64,000 bases of DNA, from the NCBI RefSeq assembly GCF_025725665.1, contig NZ_CP107009.1:1178001-1242000 (forward strand), in the 5' to 3' direction. The stretch is from Halomonas sp. LR3S48. Its GTDB lineage: Bacteria; Pseudomonadota; Gammaproteobacteria; Pseudomonadales; Halomonadaceae. Below are positions 10,511 through 20,719 of the stretch, piece after piece. The position numbers were made by a program, and so were the translations under genes. Below the pieces are notes generated by a model, which was not told the origin of the DNA, made no database searches, and worked only from the letters and a program-made list of their open reading frames with translations. How positions within the stretch are numbered: position 1 is the first letter of the stretch; every line of letters starts with the position of its first letter.

Positions 10511-11414
10511 ATTCTCTCGTCAGCGAGCAGGCTCGCTCCAGGCTGGCAGGCAGATGCTCGACCAGATAGTCGACGAACTGGCGCACCTTGGCGGCATGCT
10601 GGCGATGCCGCGGCATGACCGCCCACACACCTGCGTCGCGGCACTGAAAACGGGACAGCACCTCGATCAACTCGCCGTTGGCAAGATAAGGCATGACGTA
10701 ATAGTCGGGCAGTTGCGCAAGCCCCAAACCCTTGAGCGCGGCATCGAGCAGGGCAAGCCCCGAATTGGCCTGCCAAGGGCCTTGCACGCGTACTTCCCGG
10801 TGCAGTCCGTCGATATCGAAGCGCCACTGGTCGCGGGTGCCGATCAGGCAGCGGTGGTGTGCCAGTTCCGCCACTGAGTGCGGCTGCGATATGCCCTGGA
10901 AGTAATCGGGGGAAGCGACGACGTACTCGTGCCGCTCGCACAGGCGGCGTGCCACCAGCGTTGAGTCCTGCAGAGTGCCCATGCGAATGACCACGTCGTA
11001 GCCTTCGTCAATCACGTCCACCTGGCGGTTGGTCAGGTGAAGGCGCATTTCGAGCTGAGGGTGAAGGCGCAGGAAATCGTTGACCAGTGGAGCGAGAAAA
11101 CGCTCGCCGAAGGTAGTGGCACAGCTGAGCTGGAGCACGCCGTGGGGACGGTCCTGCAAGCTTTGCAGAGCAGTCTCGGCTTCCCGAAAGCCGTCGAGCA
11201 ATTCACGGCAGCGAGCGTAGTAACGCTCGCCGGCGTCGGTCAGGTGGATCTGACGCGTGGTCCGATAAAGCAGCGGCAGGCCCAGTTCTTGCTCGAGCTG
11301 AGCCACCTGACGGCTAATATGCGAGTTTGAGACGTGGAGTTGGCGTGCCGCTGCGGCAAAGGTGCCCAGGCGAACCACTTCCACGAAGGCTTCGATACCA
11401 TCCCAGTGAGCCAT
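10509..11414 (-). CDS. LysR-family regulator, divergent from frmA
   Basis: Transcription regulator of 301 residues. The helix-turn-helix (FAAAARQLHVSNSHISRQV) occupies about residues 18–40 and the effector-binding domain about 90–295. It belongs to the broad branch with AAA-RQL-VS helices. The ATG at 11414 has GGAG at a good distance, whereas the open frame two codons upstream begins with GTG. Divergence from frmA over about 130 bases suggests that it controls formaldehyde detoxification, which in many bacteria is handled by FrmR instead. This role is inferred from position only. Confidence 0.88.
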   Translation of the reverse strand: MAHWDGIEAFVEVVRLGTFAAAARQLHVSNSHISRQVAQLEQELGLPLLYRTTRQIHLTDAGERYYARCRELLDGFREAETALQSLQDRPHGVLQLSCATTFGERFLAPLVNDFLRLHPQLEMRLHLTNRQVDVIDEGYDVVIRMGTLQDSTLVARRLCERHEYVVASPDYFQGISQPHSVAELAHHRCLIGTRDQWRFDIDGLHREVRVQGPWQANSGLALLDAALKGLGLAQLPDYYVMPYLANGELIEVLSRFQCRDAGVWAVMPRHRQHAAKVRQFVDYLVEHLPASLERACSLTRE

Positions 11415-11501
11415 AGGCACTCCATCGTTGCACAGCTGGAATAATGTTGTGTCGTTGTTTCTATATCATCATAACGCCGTGCACACCTAGACTGATAGAG
11501 A

Positions 11502-11516
11502 CCAGTTGCAAACTGG
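11502..11516. promoter_or_regulatory. Palindrome in the frmA leader, candidate operator
   Basis: CCAGTT-GCA-AACTGG is a perfect 6-3-6 inverted repeat about 25 bases before the frmA start codon, between the divergent LysR gene and frmA. A regulatory role is inferred. Confidence 0.4.
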
Positions 11517-11541
11517 ATTGTTACAGCTACAGGAGATCTGA

Positions 11542-12651
<1,110 letters not shown>

Positions 12652-12772
12652 CAGGCCCCCGGAGCCGCGCCGACAGCAGGCGCCCGGAGCAGCGAGTCTG
12701 ATAGACGCGCCCGCAATAGTGCGTAGGGCCTGGTAAGCTGCCCGTTGAGGGTGACCGCAAGGAGACCGACCC

Positions 12773-13627
12773 ATGACCATGACCGAGAACCTCGAGCCGA
12801 TATCGAGCAACAAGAGCTTCGGCGGCTGGCACAAGCGCTACCGGCATCGCTCGCGGGCGCTGGATTGCGAGATGGAGTTTGCCATCTACTTGCCGCCGCA
12901 AGCCGAGACGGAGCGTGTCCCGCTGCTCTGGTGGCTGTCGGGGCTGACCTGCACCGACGAGAATTTCATGCAGAAGGCGGGAGCGCATCGCATGGCCGCG
13001 GAGCTCGGCATCGCCATCGTCTGTCCCGATACCAGCCCGCGTGGCACCGACCTGCCGGGCGAGCACGATAGCTACGACTTCGGCTCGGGTGCGGGCTTCT
13101 ACGTCAACGCCACCCAGGAGCCGTGGAAGCAGCACTATCGCATGTATGACTATGTGGCCGAGGAGCTGCCCTCGGTGGTACGCCAGCATTTTCCGGTCAA
13201 TGGCCGGGAGGCGATCAGCGGCCACTCGATGGGTGGCCACGGAGCGCTGATCCTGGCGCTACGCCGCCCTGGGCACTATCGCTCGGTGTCGGCCTTCTCG
13301 CCGATCGTCAATCCCACACAGTGCCCCTGGGGTCGAAAGGCCTTCCGTGAGTATCTGGGCGACGATCCCGGTGCCTGGACGCAGTACGATGCCTGCGAGT
13401 TGGTGGCCAAAGGGGCTTCGAGCCAGCCTCTATTCATCGATCAGGGTGAGGCGGACCAGTTCCTGGAGGAGCAGCTCAAGCCGGAGCGTCTCGAGGCGGT
13501 ATGCGAAGAGCACGATCACCCCCTGACGCTGCGCCGTCAGCCAGGGTATGATCATAGCTATTTCTTCATCGCTACCTTCATCGAGGATCACCTGCGTTAC
13601 CATGCCGAGCACCTCCACAAGCGCTGA
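12773..13627 (+). CDS. fghA: S-formylglutathione hydrolase
   Basis: Hydrolyses S-formylglutathione to formate and glutathione, the second step after FrmA. This alpha/beta hydrolase of the esterase D family has 284 residues and the nucleophile elbow GHSMGGHGAL with Ser152. A likely Asp near 228 (DQGEADQFL) and His near 261 (GYDHSYFF) complete the triad. The N-terminal SFGGWHKRYRHRS block is typical. AAGGAG lies about 9 bases before the ATG. Together with frmA it forms the complete glutathione-dependent formaldehyde pathway. Confidence 0.96.
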   Translation: MTMTENLEPISSNKSFGGWHKRYRHRSRALDCEMEFAIYLPPQAETERVPLLWWLSGLTCTDENFMQKAGAHRMAAELGIAIVCPDTSPRGTDLPGEHDSYDFGSGAGFYVNATQEPWKQHYRMYDYVAEELPSVVRQHFPVNGREAISGHSMGGHGALILALRRPGHYRSVSAFSPIVNPTQCPWGRKAFREYLGDDPGAWTQYDACELVAKGASSQPLFIDQGEADQFLEEQLKPERLEAVCEEHDHPLTLRRQPGYDHSYFFIATFIEDHLRYHAEHLHKR

Positions 13628-13651
13628 GCGCTGCACCCGCCAGGGTGGCGC

Positions 13652-14365
13652 ATGATCCAAGACTTGCTGTATCGCGCTCTACGTTGGGCGGCCCTTGTCG
13701 GGGCCGCCTTCGTCGTACTGTCCATTGTCCTGGTGATGCTGCTGCGGCACGTGCCCGTCTACGGCTCCATGGTGATGCTGGAGCGCAAGGTCGAGGCCTG
13801 GGTGGCCGGTGAGTCACTGCCCATCCAGCATCAGTGGCGCCCATGGGAGGAACTCTCCGACCACGCCAAGCTGGCCGTGATCGCCGCGGAGGATCAACGC
13901 TTCGCCGTGCACCGTGGCTTCGACGTGGACGAGATGCGTCGGGCCTGGGAAGCGAGCCGCAACGGATCGAGGCTGCGAGGGGCCAGCACCATCAGTCAGC
14001 AAACCGCCAAGAACCTGTTCCTGTGGACGGGCCGCAATTGGGTACGCAAGGGGTTCGAAGCCTGGTTCACCGTGCTGATCGAGGCACTATGGCCGAAGCA
14101 GCGCATTCTCGAGGTCTACCTCAATATCGTCGAGTGGGACCAGGGTGTGTTCGGCCTGGAAGCAGCCGGGCAGCACTATTTCGGCATATCGGCCGATCGC
14201 CTGAACGAGGTGCACGCCAGCCGCTTGGCGGCGATACTGCCCAATCCCAGGGCCTGGAGTGCCAGCAGGCCGGGGCCCCACGTGGAACGCCGCAGTCAGT
14301 GGATTCGCCAGCAGATGCGCAACCTCGGTGGGTCGCGCTACCTCGAGGAGTTGGTGGTCAAGTGA
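13652..14365 (+). CDS. mtgA: Monofunctional biosynthetic peptidoglycan transglycosylase
   Basis: Polymerises lipid II into glycan strands on the outer face of the inner membrane. The 237 residues comprise one N-terminal membrane anchor (about 9–32) and a single GT51 domain. The catalytic glutamate block reads VIAAEDQRFAVHRGFD, followed by GASTISQQTAKNLFLW and the KQRILEVYLNIVEWD helix. There is no transpeptidase domain, as expected for MtgA. It starts 24 bases after fghA and may be read through with it, although the functions are unrelated. Confidence 0.95.
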   Translation: MIQDLLYRALRWAALVGAAFVVLSIVLVMLLRHVPVYGSMVMLERKVEAWVAGESLPIQHQWRPWEELSDHAKLAVIAAEDQRFAVHRGFDVDEMRRAWEASRNGSRLRGASTISQQTAKNLFLWTGRNWVRKGFEAWFTVLIEALWPKQRILEVYLNIVEWDQGVFGLEAAGQHYFGISADRLNEVHASRLAAILPNPRAWSASRPGPHVERRSQWIRQQMRNLGGSRYLEELVVK

Positions 14366-14394
14366 ACCTGTTTTTGCCGGTGGAATGCCCGAAC

Positions 14395-15309
14395 CTACCG
14401 GCGTGCCTGGCCGCGTGCCGCGAGAACCACGCCCACGATGGTGATGGCCATGCCGGCCAGCGCCGTCAATGGCAGGCGTTCGTCGAATAGCCACCAGGCC
14501 TGCAATGCCGTGACCGGCGGCACAAGGTAGAACAAGCTGGCTACACGTGAGGCTTCGCCGCGCCGGATCAGTGCCATCAGCAGCAGGATGGCGGCGATGG
14601 AAAGCACCAATACCAGCCAGCCCAAGGTCAGCACGAACGTGAGGGTCCACTCGATGTGCCGCTCCTCGAACAGCAGGGCACCGAGGCCGAGCAGGACGCT
14701 GGCGGACAGATACTGCACCACCGTGCCCGAGAGCAGCGGCATGCCGGTGCAGAAGCGCTTCTGATAGAGCGTGCCCAGGGTAATGCCCGCCAGAGCGACG
14801 AGAACGGACGCCAGGGCGCCGAGGCCAAAACCTTGGAACAGGTCGGCGCCGGGGTCGAGCTTGCTGCCCAGTACCATGACGATACCGGCCAGTCCCAAGG
14901 CCAGCCCCAGCCACTGGATGACGGTGATGCGCTCGCCCAGCAGCGGACCTGCCAGCGTTGCCGTCAGCAACGGTTGCAGACCGACCAGCAGCGCCGCGAG
15001 ACCCGCCGGCATGCCCAGGTAGATGCCGTAGAAGACGCCGCCCAGGTAGGCCGCGTGCACGAGCAGACCCGATACGGCGATATGCCCCCTCAATTTCCAG
15101 CTTGCCGGCCAACTGCTTCCCATCAGTTTCACCAAGGGAATCAGCAGGGCGAGCGTCAGCACGAAGCGAACAAACAGGAAGGTGAAGGGTTCGGCATGGG
15201 GCAGGCCGAACTTGGCGCCGATGAAACCGGTGCTCCACAGGGCCACGAACAGTACCGGCATGCTGGCCAGAAGTGCGGCATCGAGACGAGAGTGGGAGGA
15301 CGTTGTCAT
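14395..15309 (-). CDS. EamA/DMT-family transporter
   Basis: Inner-membrane drug/metabolite-type carrier of 304 residues. It has ten predicted helices in two EamA repeats (about residues 15–145 and 155–300). Landmarks are the N-terminal ALWSTGFIGAKFGLPHAEP and the second-repeat LFYLVPPVTALQAW. I prefer the ATG at 15309, because the open frame begins at TTG eight codons earlier. The substrate cannot be predicted. Relatives export amino acids or metabolites. The gene converges on mtgA. Confidence 0.88.
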   Translation of the reverse strand: MTTSSHSRLDAALLASMPVLFVALWSTGFIGAKFGLPHAEPFTFLFVRFVLTLALLIPLVKLMGSSWPASWKLRGHIAVSGLLVHAAYLGGVFYGIYLGMPAGLAALLVGLQPLLTATLAGPLLGERITVIQWLGLALGLAGIVMVLGSKLDPGADLFQGFGLGALASVLVALAGITLGTLYQKRFCTGMPLLSGTVVQYLSASVLLGLGALLFEERHIEWTLTFVLTLGWLVLVLSIAAILLLMALIRRGEASRVASLFYLVPPVTALQAWWLFDERLPLTALAGMAITIVGVVLAARGQARR

Positions 15310-15522
15310 GGGTGTGGCGGACCTTGGGCACAAGACAATGAGGCTGTCGAAGATACGTGTTTGGCGGAGCGGGTGAAAGCTAGCAGGTTAACTTTTATCG
15401 CTGCGTTTCAGTGTGGAATGCATAACCGATGAATGCTTACCTTTCGTAACATAAAAAACTGAACTCTGTTCGCCTCCCCCCGTCAGACTCCTTACATTCA
15501 CAGCAACACCTTGGAGGTATTC

Positions 15523-15915
15523 ATGCAACGGATGACTGCACTGTTCTCGGCCGCCCTGCTCACCGCTGGGCTGATGACCGTACAGGCACACGCTCAGCAG
15601 GACCCCGCCCAGGATCCGGCAGCCGGCCAACCGCAGGCGCAGGCGCCAGCGCAGGACTTCTCCGATGATCAGCTTCAGCAGTTCGCCGATGCCTCCCAGG
15701 AAATCGCTGTGATTTCGCAGGAGTACACCGAGCGCCTGCATGCGGCTGAAGACGAGCAGAGCCAGCAGGAAGTGCGCATGGAAGCCAACGACAGGATGGT
15801 CGAAGTGGTCGAGGAGAATGGCCTCGACGTGGATACCTTCAACGCCATCGGTCATGCCATCCAGCAGGATCCCGAGCTGATGCAGCGCGTGCAGGAGATG
15901 GCCGAGCAGTCGTAA
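15523..15915 (+). CDS. Small secreted DUF4168 protein
   Basis: A 130-residue protein. The signal peptide ends near residue 24 (VQAHA/QQ). A Gln/Ala/Pro-rich linker (about 25–45) precedes a helical DUF4168 domain (DFSDDQLQQFADASQEIAVI onward), a family seen in exported proteins of unknown function. TTGGAGG sits 7 bases before the ATG and decides the start. The gene is monocistronic with a strong terminator. Confidence 0.85.
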   Translation: MQRMTALFSAALLTAGLMTVQAHAQQDPAQDPAAGQPQAQAPAQDFSDDQLQQFADASQEIAVISQEYTERLHAAEDEQSQQEVRMEANDRMVEVVEENGLDVDTFNAIGHAIQQDPELMQRVQEMAEQS

Positions 15916-15938
15916 ACCGACCGGCGCCATCCAAGCGA

Positions 15939-15970
15939 GAAAGGCCACCCATGGGTGGCCTTTCTTGTGT
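15939..15970 (+). terminator. Terminator after the DUF4168 gene
   Basis: GAAAGGCCACCC and GGGTGGCCTTTC form a twelve-base perfect stem about 24 bases after the stop. The T tract is short and interrupted. Confidence 0.8.
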
Positions 15971-16039
15971 CGGGGGCCGACAGCCTTTCACCGCAAGGGT
16001 ATGATGAGCATATGATTGTAGTGGGGAGCTAGACGGGAC

Positions 16040-17953
16040 ATGGACGCGGAACTACTCGAGATTCGGCAGCACATGGGGCGCTTTCCCCCTTTCGATTCCC
16101 TCGACGACGAATTGCTCGACAGCGTGGCCGGGCAGATCGAGGTGGGCTATTTCCAGGCCGGTTCCGATATTCTGGAGCTCGACCAGGAGCTCCACGAACT
16201 GTGCTATATCCGCAGCGGAGCGGTGGAGGTTCGGCGGCGGACGGGCGAGCTTTACGATCGCCTGGGCGAAGGCGACATCTTCGGGCACTTCAGCCTGCTG
16301 AGAAACAATCGGGTCCGGTTTCCTGCCCGCGCTCTGGAAGACACCCTGATCTACCACATCCCCGAGACGGTTTTCCTGCGCCTGTGCGAGGCCGACGACC
16401 ATTTCGCCGATTTCGTGGAATTGGAGCGGCCGCGCCTGGAAGCCGCGGTGGAGGAGCACAAGAAAGCCAACGACATGATGATCACCCGGGTGCGCAAGCT
16501 GCTCACCCGTTACCCGGTGATGGTCGAGGCCGGAGCGTCGATTCAGGAAGTGGCTCGTCAGATCACCGAAGCCCAGGCGTCGGCTGCGCTGATTCTCGAT
16601 GAGCCGGACGGTGACCCGAGGCATACCTTCACCGACAGTGAAGATCGCCCCTGGCGGCTGCGCGGCATACTGACCGACAGTGACTTCCGCACCCGTATCG
16701 TGGCAGAGGGTCTGTCGCCCGATACGCCCGTGGGGGACCTGGCGAGCGGGCGACTGATCACCATCCAGTCGGACGAGTCGGTGCACGAGGCCATGCTGTG
16801 CATGCTGCGCAACAACATCCACCATTTGCCGGTGCTGTATCGGCGCCGACCGGTGGGCGTCGTCCACCTTTCCGACATCATCCGCTACGAGACCCACAGT
16901 AGCCTCTACCTGGTCAGCAATATCTTTCATCAGTCCAGCATTGACGGCTTGGCTCGGCTCGCCCCCGATGTGCGTGCCGCTTTCGTACGCATGGTGGAGG
17001 AGGGCGCCAACTCGCAAATGGTCGGCAGCGCCCTGTCCACCATCGGCCGCAGCTTCGTGCGCCGCCTGCTGGAATTGGCCGAAGAGACGCTGGGGCCACC
17101 GCCGGTGGCGTACTGCTTCATGGTCAACGGATCCATGGCGCGCAACGAGCAGACCCTCGTTACCGACCAGGACAATGCCCTGATACTTTCCGACGATTTC
17201 GAGCCGGCCCGGCATGACGCCTATTTCCTTCGCCTGGCTCAGTTCGTCAGCGATGGGCTGGCAGCCTGCGGCTACGCCTACTGCAAAGGGGAGGTGATGG
17301 CGACCAATCCGCAGTGGCGTCAGCCCTTATCGGTATGGCAGCGCTATTTCAATGAATGGATAGAGTCGCCCACGCCGGAGCGGCTGCTGCACTGTTCGAT
17401 CTTTTTCGATCTCGACAGCGCCTATGGCGAGGAAGCCTATGTCGAGCAACTGCAGGACTTGATCGCTCGGAAGGCGCCGAGCAGCCCCCTCTTCCTGGCC
17501 GCCATGGCGCGCAATGCGTTGAACCGTACGCCTCCACTGGGTTTCTTTCGTACCTTCGTGATGGAGAAGGATGGCAAGCACAACAACTCGATCAACCTCA
17601 AGCGTCGGGGAACCGCTCCGCTGGTTGACCTGATCCGCGTGCATGCGCTGGCCTGCGGCTCGCGTGCCCAGAACAGCTTCGAGCGGCTGGACGACATCGC
17701 CGCGACGCAGCTGTTGGCGCCAGGCGTGAATGACAAGCTGCGCTATGCCCTGGAGCTACTCTCCATGGTGCGAATTCGCCATCAGGTCTTCGATCTGCAG
17801 CAGGAGCACGAGCCGGACAACAACATCGAGCCGGAGAACGTCGCCGACAGCGAGCGCCATCACCTGAAGGATGCGTTCCAGGTTCTGAACCATGCTCAGA
17901 AATTCCTCAAGTACCGCTATCCCGTACCGGCGAATACTGGTCGAGCGCGCTGA
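16040..17953 (+). CDS. cNMP-binding/CBS/DUF294 nucleotidyltransferase-like signalling protein
   Basis: Cytoplasmic regulatory protein of 637 residues. It has a cyclic-nucleotide-binding-like domain (about 15–130), a CBS pair (about 150–290), a DUF294 nucleotidyltransferase-like domain containing NGSMARNEQTLVTDQDNALI (about 355–375), and a DUF294 C-terminal helical domain (about 480–620). The GS and DQD motif residues needed for nucleotidyl transfer are present, as in GlnD-type uridylyltransferases. The substrate is unknown. A DnaQ-like exonuclease gene begins three bases after it, an arrangement I recall from other gammaproteobacteria, often near acetate or solute symporters. Confidence 0.9.
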   Translation: MDAELLEIRQHMGRFPPFDSLDDELLDSVAGQIEVGYFQAGSDILELDQELHELCYIRSGAVEVRRRTGELYDRLGEGDIFGHFSLLRNNRVRFPARALEDTLIYHIPETVFLRLCEADDHFADFVELERPRLEAAVEEHKKANDMMITRVRKLLTRYPVMVEAGASIQEVARQITEAQASAALILDEPDGDPRHTFTDSEDRPWRLRGILTDSDFRTRIVAEGLSPDTPVGDLASGRLITIQSDESVHEAMLCMLRNNIHHLPVLYRRRPVGVVHLSDIIRYETHSSLYLVSNIFHQSSIDGLARLAPDVRAAFVRMVEEGANSQMVGSALSTIGRSFVRRLLELAEETLGPPPVAYCFMVNGSMARNEQTLVTDQDNALILSDDFEPARHDAYFLRLAQFVSDGLAACGYAYCKGEVMATNPQWRQPLSVWQRYFNEWIESPTPERLLHCSIFFDLDSAYGEEAYVEQLQDLIARKAPSSPLFLAAMARNALNRTPPLGFFRTFVMEKDGKHNNSINLKRRGTAPLVDLIRVHALACGSRAQNSFERLDDIAATQLLAPGVNDKLRYALELLSMVRIRHQVFDLQQEHEPDNNIEPENVADSERHHLKDAFQVLNHAQKFLKYRYPVPANTGRAR

Positions 17954-17956
17954 ATC

Positions 17957-18682
17957 ATGTTGTCTCATCGATTGACCGTGCGCGCGCAAGGCCCCGAGTG
18001 GCCTGCCTACTTGCAGAGACGGGCAGCCGAAGCGCAGGACCCCTTGCTGCGACGTTTCTTTGCCGCGGACTGGCCAGCGCCCGACACTCCCATCGGCGAG
18101 GCGCCACTGGTGGCCCTGGACCTGGAGACCACCGGCCTCGACGTCCAGCGCCATGCCATCGTCAGCATCGGCCTGGTGCCCTTCAGCCTGGGCCGGATCC
18201 CACTGGCACGCCGCCGCTATTGGGTCGTGCGCCCCAGCCGGCCGCTGTCGGGGAGTTCGATAGCCTATCACCACATCACCCACTCGGAAGTGGCCAGGGC
18301 TCCCGACCTGGAAGAGATCCTGCCCGAACTGCTCGAGGCTCTGGCGGGCCGGATCGCGGTGGTGCACTTCCGCCACATCGAGCGGCCGTTTCTCTCCGAT
18401 GCGGTCAAGGCCAGGCTGGGGGCGGGTATCCGGTTTCCGATGATCGATACCATGTCGCTGGAGGCGCGACTCTATCGGCTTTCGCTGTGGTCGCGCCTGA
18501 GACGCTGGATGCGGCGGCCGCCCGTTTCGATACGCTTGGGTGATAGCCGGCGGCGCTATGGCTTGCCTGACTACCAAGGGCATCATGCCCTGGTCGATGC
18601 GCTGGCAACGGCTGAGCTGCTCCAGGCCCAGGTGGCCAGGTACTACGGCCCCACGCTTCCCGTCAGTTCCCTATGGACCTAG
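17957..18682 (+). CDS. DnaQ-like 3'-5' exonuclease
   Basis: DEDDh-type exonuclease of 241 residues. ExoI is ALDLETTGL (about 53–61), ExoII lies around HFRHIERPFL (about 136–145), and ExoIII is HHALVDALATAELL, with the diagnostic His and Asp. There is no polymerase-binding tail that would make it the Pol III epsilon subunit. It sits three bases after the DUF294 gene, so the two are co-transcribed and probably act together, perhaps on RNA or oligonucleotides. That link is inferred. Confidence 0.9.
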   Translation: MLSHRLTVRAQGPEWPAYLQRRAAEAQDPLLRRFFAADWPAPDTPIGEAPLVALDLETTGLDVQRHAIVSIGLVPFSLGRIPLARRRYWVVRPSRPLSGSSIAYHHITHSEVARAPDLEEILPELLEALAGRIAVVHFRHIERPFLSDAVKARLGAGIRFPMIDTMSLEARLYRLSLWSRLRRWMRRPPVSIRLGDSRRRYGLPDYQGHHALVDALATAELLQAQVARYYGPTLPVSSLWT

Positions 18683-18695
18683 ACACACTGACGGC

Positions 18696-20504
18696 TCATA
18701 GCCATAGCTCGGCGAAGGTGTCGCCGTCAACGGGGCGGCCGAAATGAAAGCCCTGGACGCCGGTACAGCCCAGCGCGCGCAGGGCCTCGGCCTGTTCGGC
18801 GGCCTCGACTCCCTCGGCCACCGTCAGCATGCCCAGGGTCTGGGCCATGGCGATGATGGTGGCAACGATGGCGTGGTCATGGCTGCTCTTGAGCATGTCC
18901 TGGACGAAGGACATGTCGATCTTCAGGGTGTCGGCGGCAAAGCGCTTGAGATAGGAGAGCGATGAATAGCCCGTGCCGAAGTCGTCGATCGCCAGGCTGA
19001 AGCCGGCATTGCACAGGGCCCGGGTGATGCGCACCGTCTGCTCGGGGTTGCGCATCAAGCCACTCTCGGTGAGCTCCAGCCCCAGCTTGCCAGGGGGCAC
19101 GCGGGTAGCAATGCGCTGGATGTGCTCGGCCAGACGCGGATCGTCCATCTGCTGGGCCGAGACGTTGACGCTCAGCCGACCGGGGAACGGCTTGCCTTGG
19201 TGCTCCCAGGTCATGAGCTGCTGACTGGCGGCTTCCAGTACCCATTCGCCCAGGGCGCAGATCAGGCCCTGCTCCTCTGCCAGCGGGATGAAGGTGCCGG
19301 GGCTGACGTGCCCCAGAATCTCGTCGTGCCAACGGCACAGGGCTTCCGCGCCGGTCAGCTTGCCCGTCTTGAGGCTGAACTGCGGCTGGAAGGCAAGCGA
19401 CAGCTTGCCCTTGGCCAAGGCCTCGCTGAAGCGTAGTTGCAGCAGCTCGTACTGGTGAAGTTCGTCCGCCATGGTGGCAGTGAAGAAACGGGTGCGGCTA
19501 CTGTCCCGCTTGGCATGGTTGAGCGCGATGCTGGCATGCTGGAACAGCGATTGCGCATTGTCGGCGTCACGGGGAAACAGTGCCGCACCGACGCTGGCGG
19601 AAATCGAAAAGCTGCGCTCCGACAGCTGGATCGGCGCGATGAGGCTGTTGCGGTAGCGCTCGATGGCGTGAGCCATGGCGGCCGGCCGAGTGTCGGTGAG
19701 CAATACCATGAATTCGTCGCCTCCCAGACGGGCAACGAATTCCCCGGGTTCGGCCTGGGCGCCGAAGCGACCGGCAATCTCGGCCAGTATGAGATCGCCC
19801 AGTTCATGGCCTTGGGTATCGTTGATCTGGCGGAAGCGCTGCAGGTCGAGATAGAGCAGGCCCAGGCAGTTGTCACGCAAACGGGCCTGTTCGCAGGCTT
19901 CCTCCAGCCGTTCCATCAAGTAACGCCGGTTGGGCAGCCCCGTGACGCTATCCCAATAGATGAGCTGCTGGATGCGATAGTCGCTGCTGCGTCGCTTCTC
20001 CTCCTCTGCCCGTCGCGCCATCTCGGCACCCGCCTGCGTAGCGGCAATGCGCAGCACTTCGGGGGCATAGGCGGCGAGTTCCAGAGGGCGGCTGGAGAGC
20101 ACCGCGAGCAGGCCGACAAGTTCCCCTTGCGGCGCGCGCAGCGGAATGCCTACATAGCTCTCGACGCCAAGCTCCTGCAACATCGTATCGTCTGGAAAGC
20201 GTTGACGAACGTCATCGGAAAATTCACAGACCTCACCATCCAGCACGTGTTCGCAAGGCGTGCCGGCCAGGGCATATACCGACGTTGGCTGGAACGAGCC
20301 CCGTGACCAGAAGGCGACGGTGCGAATGGAGGCATTATCGGAAAGCAGCTTTCCGATGAGCACATGCTCCCCGTCGAGTATCGTGGAAATACGCTCGACC
20401 AAGTGATCGAACGCTTGGGGAGTGCCGGCCTTGCCCAAGCCATCGGCGAGCAGACGAAAGGCGTCTTCGGGTGCCATCATGGGCGAGAACGGCTCCTTCG
20501 GCAT
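18696..20504 (-). CDS. GAF–GGDEF–EAL cyclic-di-GMP protein
   Basis: Bifunctional-type c-di-GMP protein of 602 residues. An N-terminal GAF-like sensor (about 20–165) precedes a diguanylate cyclase domain with intact RLGGDEF near 265 and no clear RxxD inhibitory site before it. The C-terminal EAL domain (about 345–595) keeps the phosphodiesterase residues: AEALCRW, SVNVSAQQ, LELTES, DDFGTGYSS, LKIDMSF, AEGVE and GVQGFHFGRP. Both activities could be functional. No membrane segment is seen, so it is a cytoplasmic sensor. The start is uncertain: AAGGAG lies inside the frame before the ATGs at 20480 and 20477, which may be the true starts. Confidence 0.92.
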   Translation of the reverse strand: MPKEPFSPMMAPEDAFRLLADGLGKAGTPQAFDHLVERISTILDGEHVLIGKLLSDNASIRTVAFWSRGSFQPTSVYALAGTPCEHVLDGEVCEFSDDVRQRFPDDTMLQELGVESYVGIPLRAPQGELVGLLAVLSSRPLELAAYAPEVLRIAATQAGAEMARRAEEEKRRSSDYRIQQLIYWDSVTGLPNRRYLMERLEEACEQARLRDNCLGLLYLDLQRFRQINDTQGHELGDLILAEIAGRFGAQAEPGEFVARLGGDEFMVLLTDTRPAAMAHAIERYRNSLIAPIQLSERSFSISASVGAALFPRDADNAQSLFQHASIALNHAKRDSSRTRFFTATMADELHQYELLQLRFSEALAKGKLSLAFQPQFSLKTGKLTGAEALCRWHDEILGHVSPGTFIPLAEEQGLICALGEWVLEAASQQLMTWEHQGKPFPGRLSVNVSAQQMDDPRLAEHIQRIATRVPPGKLGLELTESGLMRNPEQTVRITRALCNAGFSLAIDDFGTGYSSLSYLKRFAADTLKIDMSFVQDMLKSSHDHAIVATIIAMAQTLGMLTVAEGVEAAEQAEALRALGCTGVQGFHFGRPVDGDTFAELWL

Positions 20505-20672
20505 AGTTGTAATGATCTACTTGAAATATGCCCGAAGCGATAGCGCGTTGCTAGTGGCCGATAGCCGCATGAAACGCTTGACGAATGAGGCTTTTTCATC
20601 CCTACAGGGAAGCCCTCGCTGAGGTTGTCCTGTCCGATAGCCGAGACGGGCAAGGGCGGAGGAGGGAATCTT

Positions 20673-20707
20673 CAGCGACAGGCGGCCCAGTGAGCCACCT
20701 GTCGCTG
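20673..20707. terminator. Large hairpin downstream of the BCCT gene
   Basis: CAGCGACAGG and CCTGTCGCTG form a perfect ten-base stem, with a smaller inner stem, 13 bases after the BCCT stop. There is no T tract, so terminator function is only likely. Confidence 0.5.
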
Positions 20708-20719
20708 GTCAAGCGCCGG

